Shown here in pieces: positions 7,086-15,999 of a stretch of DNA of 64,000 nucleotides. Below the pieces are notes generated by a model, which worked only from the letters and a program-made list of their open reading frames with translations, was not told where the DNA came from and did no database searches. The stretch comes from Streptomyces sp. NRRL S-1022 (GTDB lineage: Bacteria > Actinomycetota > Actinomycetes > Streptomycetales > Streptomycetaceae): contig NZ_JOIU01000025.1 in assembly GCF_000720135.1 (NCBI RefSeq), positions 59,413 to 123,412 on the forward strand, given 5' to 3'. The position numbers were made by a program, and so were the translations under genes. The number at the start of each line of letters is the position of its first letter. Positions within the stretch are counted from its first letter, which is position 1.

Positions 7086-8180
7086 CTACAGGTACAGGCC
7101 CGCGTCCGCGCCTTCCCGCGCGCCCGGCACCGAGGTCGGCGTGGTGCCCCGGCGCAGCGCGTACAGCTCGGCCAGGGTCGCGCCGTCCCGGCCCACGCCC
7201 TGCTCGGTGCCCAGCCAGTTCACCGCCTCGGGGCGGGTCAGCGGGCCCACCTCGATGCGGGCCAGGCAGCGGCCGGGGCGGACCACGGCCGGGTGCAGCC
7301 GCTCCAGGTCCTCGTTGGTGGTGACGCCGACCAGCACGTTGCGGCCCTGGCCGAGCAGGCCGTCGGTCAGGTTCAGCAGCCGGGACAGGGCCTGGCCCGC
7401 GGTGTGCCGGGCCTCGCCGCGGATCAGCTCGTCGCAGTCCTCCAGCAGCAGCAGACGCCAGCGGCCCTTGCCGGCGCCGTCGTCCTCGCCGATCGCGATG
7501 TCCATCAGATAGCCGACGTCGGAGAAGAGCCGCTCCGGGTCCAGGACGCAGTCGACCTGGCACCAGTCCCGCCAGGACCGGGCCAGGGTGCGCAGGGCGG
7601 AGGTCTTGCCGGTGCCCGGCGGCCCGTGGAGCAGCAGCAGCCGGCCGGCGATGTCCTGCGGGGTCGTCTTCATCAGACGGTCCATGGCCTCCGCCACCGG
7701 CGCCGTGTAGTTGGGCCGGACCTCCTCCCAGGTGCCGGCGGAGATCTGCCGGGTGGTGCGGTGCGGGCCGCGCCTGGGGGAGACGTACCAGAACCCCATC
7801 GTCACGTTCTCCGGCTGCGGTTCCGGCTCGTCGGCCGCGCCGTCCGTGGCCCGGTCGAGGATCTGCTGGGCCAGTTCGGCGCTGGTCGCGGTGACCGTGA
7901 CGTCCGCGCCCCGGTTCCAGCGGGAGACCAGCAGGGTCCAGCCGTCGCCCTCGGCGAGGGTCGCGCTGCGGTCGTCGTCGCGGGCGACCCGCAGCACCCG
8001 GGCGCCCTCCGGCAGCAGGGTCACGCCCGAGCGCACCCGGTCGATGTTCGCCGCGTGCGAGTACGGCTGCTCGCCCGTCGCGAAGCGGCCGAGGAACAGC
8101 GCGTCGACGACGTCGGACGGCGAGTCGGAGTCGTCGACGTGGAGCCGGATCGGCAGAGCGTCGTGTGGGTTCGCAGACAT
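7086..8180 (-). CDS. DUF5925-AAA ATPase
   Basis: 364 residues. The N-terminal half (about 1-150; SDVVDALFLGRFATGEQPYS, ILDRA, ENVTMGFWYVS) matches the uncharacterised DUF5925 region. The C-terminal half is an AAA module: Walker A GPPGTGKTS (about residue 185), Walker B LLLLEDCDEL, sensor-1-like GVTTNED and arginine-finger region RPGRCLARIEV. Similar pairs of DUF5925 and AAA occur across Streptomyces with no known role; by fold it may remodel a partner protein. The start at 8180 is preferred over one 81 bases upstream, which would extend into a low-complexity Arg-rich stretch. Neither start has a strong ribosome binding site. Confidence 0.8.
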   Translation of the reverse strand: MSANPHDALPIRLHVDDSDSPSDVVDALFLGRFATGEQPYSHAANIDRVRSGVTLLPEGARVLRVARDDDRSATLAEGDGWTLLVSRWNRGADVTVTATSAELAQQILDRATDGAADEPEPQPENVTMGFWYVSPRRGPHRTTRQISAGTWEEVRPNYTAPVAEAMDRLMKTTPQDIAGRLLLLHGPPGTGKTSALRTLARSWRDWCQVDCVLDPERLFSDVGYLMDIAIGEDDGAGKGRWRLLLLEDCDELIRGEARHTAGQALSRLLNLTDGLLGQGRNVLVGVTTNEDLERLHPAVVRPGRCLARIEVGPLTRPEAVNWLGTEQGVGRDGATLAELYALRRGTTPTSVPGAREGADAGLYL

Positions 8181-8431
8181 GCCGCCATGATCCGGCACGG
8201 ATGCGCTCCGCGCATGGCATTTCCACCGCCGGAGCGCGGTTCTTCCGCCGCCGTCCGTCACAAGGGAGTTGGCGAGGCGTCAACAGATATGACATGCACA
8301 CGCAATACATGAGCGGTGAACGTTCCGGGCCGATTCTGTTGAGATGTCAAAAGTCTTGGCATGAACACTTCCTGTCAACACGCGTAGCTGCTACCAAAGT
8401 TGAGGCAGAGATCCTGCTAAAGGGAGGTTCC
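8181..8431. promoter_or_regulatory. Divergent intergenic region upstream of the SGNH lipase
   Basis: The right two thirds are A/T-rich for this genome (around 8320-8430) and must hold the lipase promoter and, on the other strand, that of the ATPase gene. TTGAGA (8340-8345) and TTGGCA (8354-8359) resemble -35 hexamers, but no convincing -10 sits at the right distance. A strong ribosome binding site AAGGGAGG lies at 8420-8427. Confidence 0.35.
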
Positions 8432-9238
8432 ATGAGACGTTCCCGACTTACCGGATTCGTGACCTCGCTCCTCCTCGCCGCCGGCCTCGGTCTCACCGGG
8501 GCCGCTTCGGCGCACGCCTCCTCGACGGCCGCGGCCGGTGGCTACGTGGCACTCGGCGACTCCTACTCCTCCGGGGTGGGCGCCGGCAGCTACATCAGCA
8601 CCAGCGGCAGCTGCGACCGCAGCACCAAGGCGTACCCGTACCTGTGGAACGCCGCCCACAGCCCCTCCTCGTTCGCCTTCAACGCCTGTTCCGGCGCCAC
8701 GACGGACGACGTGCTCGCGAGCCAGCTGGGCTCGCTGAACTCCGCCACCTCGCTGGTGTCCCTCACCGTGGGCGGCAACGACGCCGGCTTCGCCGACGTC
8801 ATGACCACCTGCGTGACCAGCTCCGACAGCACGTGCCTGTCCCGCATCAACACCGCGAAGGCGTACGTCGCCAACACGCTCCCCGGCAAGCTGGACACCG
8901 TCTACAACGCGATCAGCGCCAAAGCCCCGTCCGCCCGCGTCGTCGTCATCGGCTATCCCCGCTTCTACCTGCTCGGCCAGTCGTGCCTCGGACTCTCGGA
9001 GACCAAGCGGTCCGCGATCAACGACGCCGCCGACTACATCGACGCCGCCATCAAGGCCCGCGCCACCGCCCACAACTTCGTCTTCGGCGACGTCCGCACC
9101 ACGTTCAGCGGCCACGAGATCTGCTCCAGCAGTTCCTGGCTGCACAGCGTCAACTGGCTCGACATCGGCGAGTCGTACCACCCGACCGCGTCCGGCCACT
9201 CCGGCGGCTACCTGCCGGTGTTCACCAACGCGGCCTGA
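8432..9238 (+). CDS. Secreted SGNH/GDSL lipase
   Basis: 268 residues with a signal peptide (MRRSRLTGF then hydrophobic, Ala-rich end near residue 32). Block I GDSYSSGVGAG holds the nucleophile Ser, block III GGNDAGF the oxyanion Gly/Asn, and block V SYHPTASGH the catalytic His. Six cysteines in the mature part fit three disulfides. Size, block sequences and cysteine pattern match the S. rimosus/S. coelicolor (SCO1725) extracellular GDSL lipases, which cleave esters and phospholipids. AAGGGAGG lies 5-6 bases before the ATG. It converges with the kinase gene. Confidence 0.92.
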   Translation: MRRSRLTGFVTSLLLAAGLGLTGAASAHASSTAAAGGYVALGDSYSSGVGAGSYISTSGSCDRSTKAYPYLWNAAHSPSSFAFNACSGATTDDVLASQLGSLNSATSLVSLTVGGNDAGFADVMTTCVTSSDSTCLSRINTAKAYVANTLPGKLDTVYNAISAKAPSARVVVIGYPRFYLLGQSCLGLSETKRSAINDAADYIDAAIKARATAHNFVFGDVRTTFSGHEICSSSSWLHSVNWLDIGESYHPTASGHSGGYLPVFTNAA

Positions 9239-9293
9239 CCCGTGCGGGCTCGCCTGCGGCTGAATACTCCGGGCCGGTTCCCGGTGGACTCCC

Positions 9294-10904
9294 TCAGGGC
9301 GAGCCGGACGAAGAGGCGGAGGCCCCGGGCGACGGGGTCTCCGCCTCCGTCGTACACGTGAAGGAGAACGGCACCGAGTCCGACGTCGCCCGCACCGGGG
9401 CGCGCACCTCCACACCGATCTCGTTCCCGACCGTCCCGCTCTCCGCACGGGTGCTCACGGTCACCTGCTGCTGCCGGGTGCGCGGGCCGCCCGCCGGGAA
9501 CGGCAGCGTCCTCCACCCGGGGTCCGGCACCGATCCGTGCGCCGGCACCCACCGGTACTCCACCTGCGCCGGCAGCCGCCCCACCGTGAACGCGGCCGTG
9601 AACGCGGGCGCCTCGGCGGCCGGCGGCGGACACGCCCCCGCGTACGCCGTGTGCGCGCCGGTCACCGTCACGTGCACCGACTGCGCCGGCGCGCTGCTCG
9701 CCGAAGGACTGCCGCGCGTCGGCGAGGCGGCTTTGGTGTCCGTGCCCGTGCTGCCGCCCGGCGTGGGGGAATGCGCGCCGCGGCTCACCCGGCCGGCGCC
9801 CGGGACGCCGCTGCCCCGCCTGCTCCCGTCGTCGCGGTGCAGCAGTACGTACGTCAGTCCGGCCAGCGCCAGGACGACCGCGAGGACACCCGCGACCAGC
9901 ACGGCGGCGGACCGGCGGCCGCGTTCGGGCCGCCCGTCCGGCGCGGCGGCCGTGGTGCCCGGGCCCGGATACCCGGTGGGCAGCGGCGCCGGCGGGGTGC
10001 GGGACGGCTCCGGCGAACGCGCCGGCACCGACGGCGCGTACGACGACCCCGCGCCCGCGGTCCCCGTACGCGCCGCGCCGCCCGCCGCGATCAGCCGCAG
10101 CTCGCGCTCCGCCTGCCCGGCCGCCGGCCGCTCGGCCGGGTCCTTCTGCAGCAGCCCGCGGATCACGGGCGCGAGCGGCCCGGCCCACCGCGGCGGCGGC
10201 AACTCCTCGTCCACCACGGCCCGCAGCGTGCTGAGCGGGGTGTCCTGCCGGAACGGCGACACGCCCTCGACGGCCGCGTACAGCAGCACGCCCAGCGACC
10301 ACAGGTCCGACTCCGGGCCCGGTGTCCGCCCCAACGCCCGCTCCGGCGCCAGGAACTCGGGCGAACCGACCACCTCGCCCGTCATGGTCAGCGCCGCGCT
10401 GCCCTCCACCGTGGCGATCCCGAAGTCGGTCAGCACCACCCGGCCGTCGTTCGCGAGCAGCACGTTGGCCGGCTTCACGTCCCGGTGCAGCACCCCGGCG
10501 GCGTGCGCGGCGCGCAGCGCGGACAGCACCTCGGCGCCGATGTGCGCGGCCCGCCGCGGCGGCAGCGGACCCTCCGCCTCCAACTGGTCGGCGAGCGACA
10601 GCCCGCGCACCAGCTCCAGCACGATCCACGGCCGACCGCCCTCCACCGCCACGTCGTACACCGTCACCACGTTGCGGTTCGCGACCCGGGCCGCCGCCCA
10701 CGCCTCCCGCTCCAGGCGCGCGTACAGCCGCTCCACCTCGGGGCCGGGCAGCCCCGCCGGCGCCCGCACCTCCTTGACCGCCACCTCGCGGTGCAGCACC
10801 TCGTCCCGGGCACGCCACACGGTGCCCATGCCGCCCGCGCCCAGCGGGGCCAGCAGGCGGTAGCGACCCGCGATCACACGTTGCGGGACCGGCTCCTCGG
10901 ACAC
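9294..10904 (-). CDS. Transmembrane Ser/Thr protein kinase (PknB-type)
   Basis: 536 residues. Kinase domain at about 10-270: glycine loop LGAGGMGTV, Lys44 (VAVKEV), catalytic HRDVKPANVLL (Asp142), DFG at 160-162 and APERAL. A Pro-rich juxtamembrane region is followed by one membrane helix (AAVLVAGVLAVVLALAGLTYVLL, starting around residue 370) and an extracytoplasmic tail of about 130 residues with two cysteines (GACPPPA, FSFTCTT). There are no PASTA repeats. The outside domain may sense an envelope signal. The GTG start is chosen because kinase homology begins a few residues later and no upstream start has a ribosome binding site. Confidence 0.88.
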   Translation of the reverse strand: MSEEPVPQRVIAGRYRLLAPLGAGGMGTVWRARDEVLHREVAVKEVRAPAGLPGPEVERLYARLEREAWAAARVANRNVVTVYDVAVEGGRPWIVLELVRGLSLADQLEAEGPLPPRRAAHIGAEVLSALRAAHAAGVLHRDVKPANVLLANDGRVVLTDFGIATVEGSAALTMTGEVVGSPEFLAPERALGRTPGPESDLWSLGVLLYAAVEGVSPFRQDTPLSTLRAVVDEELPPPRWAGPLAPVIRGLLQKDPAERPAAGQAERELRLIAAGGAARTGTAGAGSSYAPSVPARSPEPSRTPPAPLPTGYPGPGTTAAAPDGRPERGRRSAAVLVAGVLAVVLALAGLTYVLLHRDDGSRRGSGVPGAGRVSRGAHSPTPGGSTGTDTKAASPTRGSPSASSAPAQSVHVTVTGAHTAYAGACPPPAAEAPAFTAAFTVGRLPAQVEYRWVPAHGSVPDPGWRTLPFPAGGPRTRQQQVTVSTRAESGTVGNEIGVEVRAPVRATSDSVPFSFTCTTEAETPSPGASASSSGSP

Positions 10905-10948
10905 GGGCGCCCCCAAGGCATCTCGCGCGAATTCTCCACAAAAGTAGC

Positions 10949-12592
10949 TCAGCCCAGCGCGGATGCCGCCCCCTTGAGCACCAGTCCCGTGCCCAGCGCC
11001 AGCACGACCAGCGCCGACACCAGCGGCAGGGTCCGGCGCACCAGGGCGGCCAGGGGGTGCGCGCTCCAGCCCGGACGCCGTTCCATGACCCGGGCCGCCC
11101 CCGCGCCCAGCCGTACGACGGCGAACCCGGCGGCGGTGAGGGTCAGCGCGAGCCCCGCCCCGTACGCCACGACGAGCAGCAGTCCGAACCACGCCTTGCC
11201 GAGCGCGGCGGCGCCGACCAGTACGACCACGGCGGACGGGCTGGGCACCAGCCCGCCGGCGAACCCCAGCAGGATCGTGCCGCGGACGGTGGGCGCGACG
11301 GAGTGCGTGTGGGTGTGCCCGCCATGCGTGTGGGTGTGACCCCCGTGGCTGTGGGTGTGGCCCCCATGGGTGTGCTCACCATGGGTGTGCTCTCCACCGG
11401 CGTGCTCTCCATGGTCGTCCGTGTGCGTGTGGGCGTGCTCACCATGGGGGTGCTCGCCACGGGTGTCCTCCCCATGGTGATGATGGTGGTGGTCGGTGCC
11501 GTGGCCGGCCCCCACGGCCGCCAACTCCCGCCGTTCGGCATGGCCGTGGACCGCGACGGCCGGCCGTACGCGGTTGTGCCAGGCCCGGCGCACCAGGGTG
11601 ACACCCGCCGCCAGCACCAGGACGCCGCTGGCGATGCCCAGCCAGGAGATCACCGCCGGTGCGGCGGCGGAGCCGGCCGTGACGAGCAGGCCCAGGGCGA
11701 CCACGCCCAGGGTGTGGGTCACGGTGACCGAGGCGGCCAGCGGCAGCACGTCCCGCGGCCGGGCCCGGCCCCCGCGCGCCGCCGCCGTCGCGGCCATCAG
11801 GGTCTTGCCGTGGCCCGGGGCCAGGGCGTGCATCGCACCCAGGGCGACCGCGATGAGCAGCGCCACGGCGGCGAACCCGGCCGTGAGGTCCTGCCGGGCC
11901 ACGAGGTCGTCCAGGGCCCGGGTCCAGCGGTCGGCCCCCCGGGGCAGCACGCCGGCGCCCGGGGCCGCCTGCCGCTGCGCGTCCGCCGCCAGCGCCGGGC
12001 CGCCGGGCCGCACCCGCACCGAGGCCGTGCCGGTGTCGGCGGGGGAGGACAGCAAGTCCTTGGGATAGGAGGTCAGTTCCCGCGAGACCGACTCCTTCGG
12101 CACGTCCGTCGCGGTGAGCGTCATCCGGTCGCCGCGCGCCGTGATCTCACGCCAGCCGGGTCCGCCGGTGGCACCCGCACTGTGGAAGCCGAGGGTCATG
12201 GTGCCCGTGCGGGGCAGCGCGGCGGTCAGCCGGCACTCCACGCGCAGGGTGTCGAGACCGGCCTGGCCCGGGCGCAGGCGCGCGCTGCCACGGGCGGCCG
12301 TGAGGGTGGCCGTACGCCCGTCGACGGTGAGGGCGCTGTCGGCGGCGGCCCGCGCGCAGCGCTGCCGGGCCCACGCGTCCAGCCCCAGCCGTTCGATGCC
12401 GGGCTTGGCCTGGGTGGCCGGGATCTCGGCCAGGTCCTCCACATGGTCGACGCGGAGCTGTCCGGGAGCGGCGACCAGGCCGTCGTAGCGGTTGACGGTG
12501 AAGTTGCCGAGGGGGTGCGCGCCGGCGGGGCCGGCCGGGAGGAGCGCCAGGGCGCACCCGGCGAGCAGCGCGTACAGCAGACGGGGCTTCAC
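10949..12592 (-). CDS. NicO/HupE-type membrane metal transporter with long His-rich loop
   Basis: 547 residues. A signal peptide (about 1-25) is followed by HPLGNFTVNRYDGL, the conserved start of the actinobacterial high-affinity nickel/cobalt transporter-like family, and an extracytoplasmic domain to about residue 230. Six membrane segments follow, with the RcnA/NicO motif HALAPGHGKTL at residues 255-265. Between segments 3 and 4 lies an 80-residue loop with about 30 histidines, including six in a row near residue 370 and HTH/HGG repeats. It probably moves Ni, Co or a similar metal; direction is unknown. GTG start overlaps the TGA of the upstream TPR gene (GTGA), so it is the third gene of the DUF4331-TPR-NicO operon. 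Confidence 0.85.
   Translation of the reverse strand: MKPRLLYALLAGCALALLPAGPAGAHPLGNFTVNRYDGLVAAPGQLRVDHVEDLAEIPATQAKPGIERLGLDAWARQRCARAAADSALTVDGRTATLTAARGSARLRPGQAGLDTLRVECRLTAALPRTGTMTLGFHSAGATGGPGWREITARGDRMTLTATDVPKESVSRELTSYPKDLLSSPADTGTASVRVRPGGPALAADAQRQAAPGAGVLPRGADRWTRALDDLVARQDLTAGFAAVALLIAVALGAMHALAPGHGKTLMAATAAARGGRARPRDVLPLAASVTVTHTLGVVALGLLVTAGSAAAPAVISWLGIASGVLVLAAGVTLVRRAWHNRVRPAVAVHGHAERRELAAVGAGHGTDHHHHHHGEDTRGEHPHGEHAHTHTDDHGEHAGGEHTHGEHTHGGHTHSHGGHTHTHGGHTHTHSVAPTVRGTILLGFAGGLVPSPSAVVVLVGAAALGKAWFGLLLVVAYGAGLALTLTAAGFAVVRLGAGAARVMERRPGWSAHPLAALVRRTLPLVSALVVLALGTGLVLKGAASALG
11303..11548 (-). repeat. DNA encoding the His-rich repeat loop
   Basis: Repeated short units encode HTHGG/HGEH/HTHTH variants (residues 349-430 of the NicO-type protein). 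The DNA is internally repetitive (units of GTGTGGGTGTG type on the plus strand), so it is prone to length change between strains. Confidence 0.8.
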
Positions 12593-14127
12593 CGGGTTCC
12601 CTCCAGCGCCTCGCGGGCCCGCGAGGCGCCCAGCGGGGAGAAGCCGGGGTTCAGCTTCAGGGCCGCGGTGAGCGAGGCACGGCCGGCCGCCCGGTGGCCG
12701 GTGGCCAGCTCGATCATGCCGCGGTGGTAGCGGAAGACCGCGCTGCGGTAGCCGGTGGCGGCGGCCCGGCGGGCGTAGGGCAGGGCTTCGGCGTCACGGC
12801 CGTTGACGTGCAGCGCCCAGGCGAGGGCGTCGGCGGTGTGCACGGTGTGCCGGCGGGCCCACTCGGCGCGGGCCGCGCGCAGGGCGGCCCGCTTGTCGCC
12901 GTGGTCGGCGGCGGCCAGCGCGGTGTCCAGGTCGGCATTGACGCCGTTGGCACGGGCCAGCGCGATCCAGGCGTCGACCAGCGCGTACTGCTGGCGGGCC
13001 CGCGCCCGGTCGCCGGCCGCGCCCCGCGCCTCGTACAGCTCGCCCAGGGCGACCAGCGGGCCGGGCAGCGGAGCGCGGGCCACCACCGTCTCCATGTCCT
13101 TGACGGCCGCGGTCCGGTCACCGCTCGCCGCCCGCGCGCGGGCCCGGCCCTCCAGCGCCGGGAGGTAGCCGTCGTCGGCGGCCAGGGCGCGGGCGTAGTA
13201 GGTGAGCGCCGTGCGCTGGTCGCCCTGGTTCCAGGCGAGCTGGCCGAGCTGGGTGGCCACGTACGCGGTGTCGCCCGGCGAGGCGGCCGCGGTCAGCGCC
13301 TGCTCCAGGACGCGGCGCGCCGTGCGCACGTCCCCGCGCAGCTCCTGCACGTAGGCGTACCGGGTGAAGACCGGTACGCCCGGCTTGCGCGCGTCGGCGG
13401 TCCGCGCCGCCTTCGCCGCGTCGGCGTACCGGCCGAGTTCGACCAGGGCGTCGATCCGGGAGGACAGCGCGCGCTCGCTGTACGGGTTGTGCCGCAGGGC
13501 CGCGTCCGCGAAGGACAGGGCGCCGTGGAAGTCGTGCCGGGCGGCGGCGAGGGCGGCGCGGCCGGCCAGGGCCTGGTCGTTGCCGGGCGCCAGCGCGAGG
13601 GAGCGCCGCAGCGCCTGCTCCGCCTGCGGGTACCGGGACGGGTCGCCCTTGGTCCGCGCCTGCTCGACGTAGGCCAGGCCGAGGGTGGCCCAGCCGCCGT
13701 GGTCCTTCGGCTGGGCCCGCAGGTGCGTCTGGAGCGCGGTGATGCTCGCGTCCAGGTTCCCGCCGCTCAGCACCCCGGGATCCACGGCGCCGGCCGCGAC
13801 CGGCACGGACGTCTGCCCCCGGTCCGCGCCGAGCGCGATCGCACCGCCGGTCAGGGCGACCGCCAGCAGCGAGGCGGCCACGACGAGCTGGGCGCCGCCC
13901 CGCCACAGCCGCCGGACCGAACCGGCCCGCCGTACGGCCGCGACCCGCTCGTCGCCCCCGGCCTCCTGCCCGACGGCCGGGCCGCCCCCGGTACCGCCCC
14001 CGGTGCCGCCCCGCTCGTCGGGGCCGGAGGCCGCGGGTGCCGGTGCGGTCGGCTCCGGCCGGGGCCCGCCGCCCGTGCTCACCTGCTGCTGCGCGTCCTG
14101 CTCGTCGTCCTGCCCGCGCGGGCCCAT
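12589..14127 (-). CDS. Membrane-anchored tetratricopeptide repeat protein
   Basis: 512 residues. A Pro/Gly-rich cytoplasmic start is followed by one membrane helix (LVVAASLLAVALTGGAIALGA, about residues 81-101), which places the rest outside the membrane. From about residue 125 to the end there are TPR-like helical pairs: GWATLGLAYVEQ, YPQAEQALRRSLALAPGN, AALAAARHDFHGALSFADAA, LGQLAWNQGDQRTALTYYAR and more. The ATG at 14127 is chosen because GGAGGAG lies 5 bases upstream; a longer start would fall inside a hairpin. It probably scaffolds partners in the envelope, plausibly its operon neighbours. It overlaps the NicO-type gene by 4 bases. Confidence 0.82.
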   Translation of the reverse strand: MGPRGQDDEQDAQQQVSTGGGPRPEPTAPAPAASGPDERGGTGGGTGGGPAVGQEAGGDERVAAVRRAGSVRRLWRGGAQLVVAASLLAVALTGGAIALGADRGQTSVPVAAGAVDPGVLSGGNLDASITALQTHLRAQPKDHGGWATLGLAYVEQARTKGDPSRYPQAEQALRRSLALAPGNDQALAGRAALAAARHDFHGALSFADAALRHNPYSERALSSRIDALVELGRYADAAKAARTADARKPGVPVFTRYAYVQELRGDVRTARRVLEQALTAAASPGDTAYVATQLGQLAWNQGDQRTALTYYARALAADDGYLPALEGRARARAASGDRTAAVKDMETVVARAPLPGPLVALGELYEARGAAGDRARARQQYALVDAWIALARANGVNADLDTALAAADHGDKRAALRAARAEWARRHTVHTADALAWALHVNGRDAEALPYARRAAATGYRSAVFRYHRGMIELATGHRAAGRASLTAALKLNPGFSPLGASRAREALEGTR

Positions 14128-14154
14128 GCCTGCTCCTCCGTCGGTCGTGTGGAA

Positions 14155-14197
14155 GGCGCGGCCCGCCGTGGGGGAGGGGGGAATCACGGGCCGCGCC
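14155..14197 (-). terminator. Hairpin between the DUF4331 and TPR genes
   Basis: Arms GGCGCGGCCCG (14155-14165) and CGGGCCGCGCC (14187-14197) are perfectly complementary over 11 bases, with a purine-rich 21-base loop. It lies inside the operon, so it may act as a partial terminator or mRNA stabiliser that sets a higher DUF4331 level than TPR/NicO. Confidence 0.55.
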
Positions 14198-14218
14198 GGT
14201 CTGGGGTGGGTGCGGGAT

Positions 14219-15790
14219 CTAGTACGGGCGCTGCATGCGCCGGCGCCACCACGCGAAGGCGGTGCCGAGCAGCAGGATCCCGGCCGCGCCGGAGGCCGCC
14301 GAGGCGGCGATCAGCGTGGTGTTCCCGGAGCCGCCGGAGGCGGACCCGGCCGGCTGGAGGGCGTCCCCGAGCTGGCTGCGCACGTCCGCCCCCGCCGTCG
14401 TGCCCTTGGCGAGCCGGCCGCGCGAACCGGCCGTGGGCTGGGCGACGTAAGGGAAGTAGCTCTCGAACTTCTTGTCGTTCTTGTCGACCGCGTCACCCAG
14501 GTCGTTCTTGGAGCCGACCAGTTCGCCCTCGACGACCTGCAGCGACGCGTCGATCACGTCGTCGCCCAGCCGCCGGCCGTTCGGGAAGCCCGCGTTGTCG
14601 CCGTCCAGCACGCCCAGTCGCTTCGGGTGCATGCTCGGCTTGATCGAGGTGTTGAGCCGCAGCTCCTCCGAAGGCGTCACGTGCGGCGGCTGGTTGAGCC
14701 CCTTGACGCCCTTGAGGAAGACGTCGACCAGGTCGTTGCGCGGCTCCGCCGGTGCCTTGATCTTGTAGATGGACTCGATCAGCTTGGGCAGCTCGGGGTT
14801 GGTGACGTTCTTCAGGAACTGCGCGTCGTACGCGGGCTGCGAGGCGTTGAACCTGTCCTTGTCCTTCTGCGGGTTGACGACCTCGTTGACCAGCGGGTTG
14901 CCCAGCCGTGAGACCTGGCTGTAGTAACCCTGCGCGTTGCGGCGCTGCGCGGTCGACCAGATGCCGACGACCGGCTGGTGGGACGACTCGCGGATCAGGT
15001 CGTTCGGCACCTGCAGGGCGATCGTGTTGACGTTGTAGCCCTTGAGGGTGTCCCGGCCGACCTCGGTGAGGTTCCCGCCGTACAGCAGGTCGAAGACGCG
15101 CAGGTCCGCGAAGAACGGGTCGTCCGCCTGGCCGGCGAAGGTCGCGGCACCGCCCGCCGTCTTGTACACCGCCTGCGCGCGCAGCTTGCCGTAGTCCGGC
15201 ATGGACGCCTTGCCGACGTTCGACGGCGCCACCGGCACGTCGTCGGCCAGCTTGGTCTTCGACATCTCGTGCCCGTGCCTGAGCTTGATGAGGTCGATGT
15301 CGTACGTCTGGGTGAGGTTGAGGTCGGGATCGTCCAGGCTGGTGACCGGACCGGTGTTGTAGAGGAACGTGTTGCCGTTCTTCGTGTGGGTCTTGAAGGT
15401 GTAGCGGAACACCAACTCGCCCTGCGCGTCACCGTTGCTGTCGATGTGCAGGTCGTACTGGGCGTCGTCGGCGAACGTGTAGAAGTTCGGTCCGCCGGCC
15501 GGTTCCTCGAACGGGATCCAGTTCGCCACGATCGTCGTCGTGTCGGGCTTGTCCGGGCTGACGAAGGCGTACAGGTCGGTGTTGTCGTACTGCGGGGTGC
15601 CCGAGATCAGCGGGGCCTCGCGGTGGGAGGACGCGAAGGCCGCCCCGGGTGCCAGGGCGGCGGCGCCGGCGGCCGCGAGCCCGCCGGCGGCCAGCGCGCC
15701 GCAGATGAGCGTGACCAGTCCGGTGCGTCCCGTGCCGCGCCCGGAGGACGCCCTCCCGGAGAGGGCGCCCCTGGAGAAGAGAGGTGTCAT
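14219..15790 (-). CDS. DUF4331 family surface protein with C-terminal anchor
   Basis: 523 residues. A long signal peptide ends near residue 54, and the mature part begins ASSHREAPLISGTPQYDNTD, the typical DUF4331 start. The domain covers most of the protein (DLYAFVSP, GPNFYTFADDAQYDLHIDSNGD, NLTEVGRDTLKGYNVNTIAL, QPVVGIWST, RLGNPLVNEVV). After a Ser/Gly linker (SASGGSGN) there is a C-terminal membrane helix (LIAASAASGAAGILLLGTAF) and basic tail RRRMQRPY, so it is anchored facing out. There is no LPXTG motif. Family function is unknown. First gene of the operon with the TPR and NicO-type genes, divergent from sigK. Confidence 0.85.
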   Translation of the reverse strand: MTPLFSRGALSGRASSGRGTGRTGLVTLICGALAAGGLAAAGAAALAPGAAFASSHREAPLISGTPQYDNTDLYAFVSPDKPDTTTIVANWIPFEEPAGGPNFYTFADDAQYDLHIDSNGDAQGELVFRYTFKTHTKNGNTFLYNTGPVTSLDDPDLNLTQTYDIDLIKLRHGHEMSKTKLADDVPVAPSNVGKASMPDYGKLRAQAVYKTAGGAATFAGQADDPFFADLRVFDLLYGGNLTEVGRDTLKGYNVNTIALQVPNDLIRESSHQPVVGIWSTAQRRNAQGYYSQVSRLGNPLVNEVVNPQKDKDRFNASQPAYDAQFLKNVTNPELPKLIESIYKIKAPAEPRNDLVDVFLKGVKGLNQPPHVTPSEELRLNTSIKPSMHPKRLGVLDGDNAGFPNGRRLGDDVIDASLQVVEGELVGSKNDLGDAVDKNDKKFESYFPYVAQPTAGSRGRLAKGTTAGADVRSQLGDALQPAGSASGGSGNTTLIAASAASGAAGILLLGTAFAWWRRRMQRPY

Positions 15791-15999
15791 GCCGTCCGTC
15801 CTCAGTGCCGACTTGCTTGTGACGGACGGGTATACGGAGCAGACCCGCGTATCGGTTTGGTCGGCGGCGAAAAACTTTTTCCCGGTCCGGGACCCGCGTT
15901 TTCGGCCCGCCGATCCGTAACCCCTCGGGGAGGTGTGTCTCGGTGCGGATGCGCGGTGCGCGAGGAAGAGCCGGCTGCGGCCACGGTGAGGGGGCCCGG
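15791..15999. promoter_or_regulatory. Divergent control region between DUF4331 operon and sigK
   Basis: This region of 209 bases must contain promoters for both directions. On the minus strand AAACC (15854-15858) and CGTAT (15832-15836) are 17 bases apart, a spacing usual for ECF sigma factors, about 40 bases before the DUF4331 ATG. However, the known mycobacterial SigK consensus differs (CCATCC/CCGAAT), so this is a weak guess. An A-run (GAAAAACTTTTTC, 15869-15881) forms a short palindrome in the middle. Confidence 0.3.

Noticed and set aside
9246..9305. GGCTCGCC/GGCGAGCC inverted repeat after the SGNH lipase
   Set aside because: The 43-base loop makes a terminator unlikely, and the second arm lies within the kinase gene's 3' end.
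11303..11548. Plus-strand Met/Val/Gly repeat frame (MGVLTMGVLSTGV...) opposite the His-rich loop
   Set aside because: It is the antisense translation of the HTH-repeats; no start site or family.
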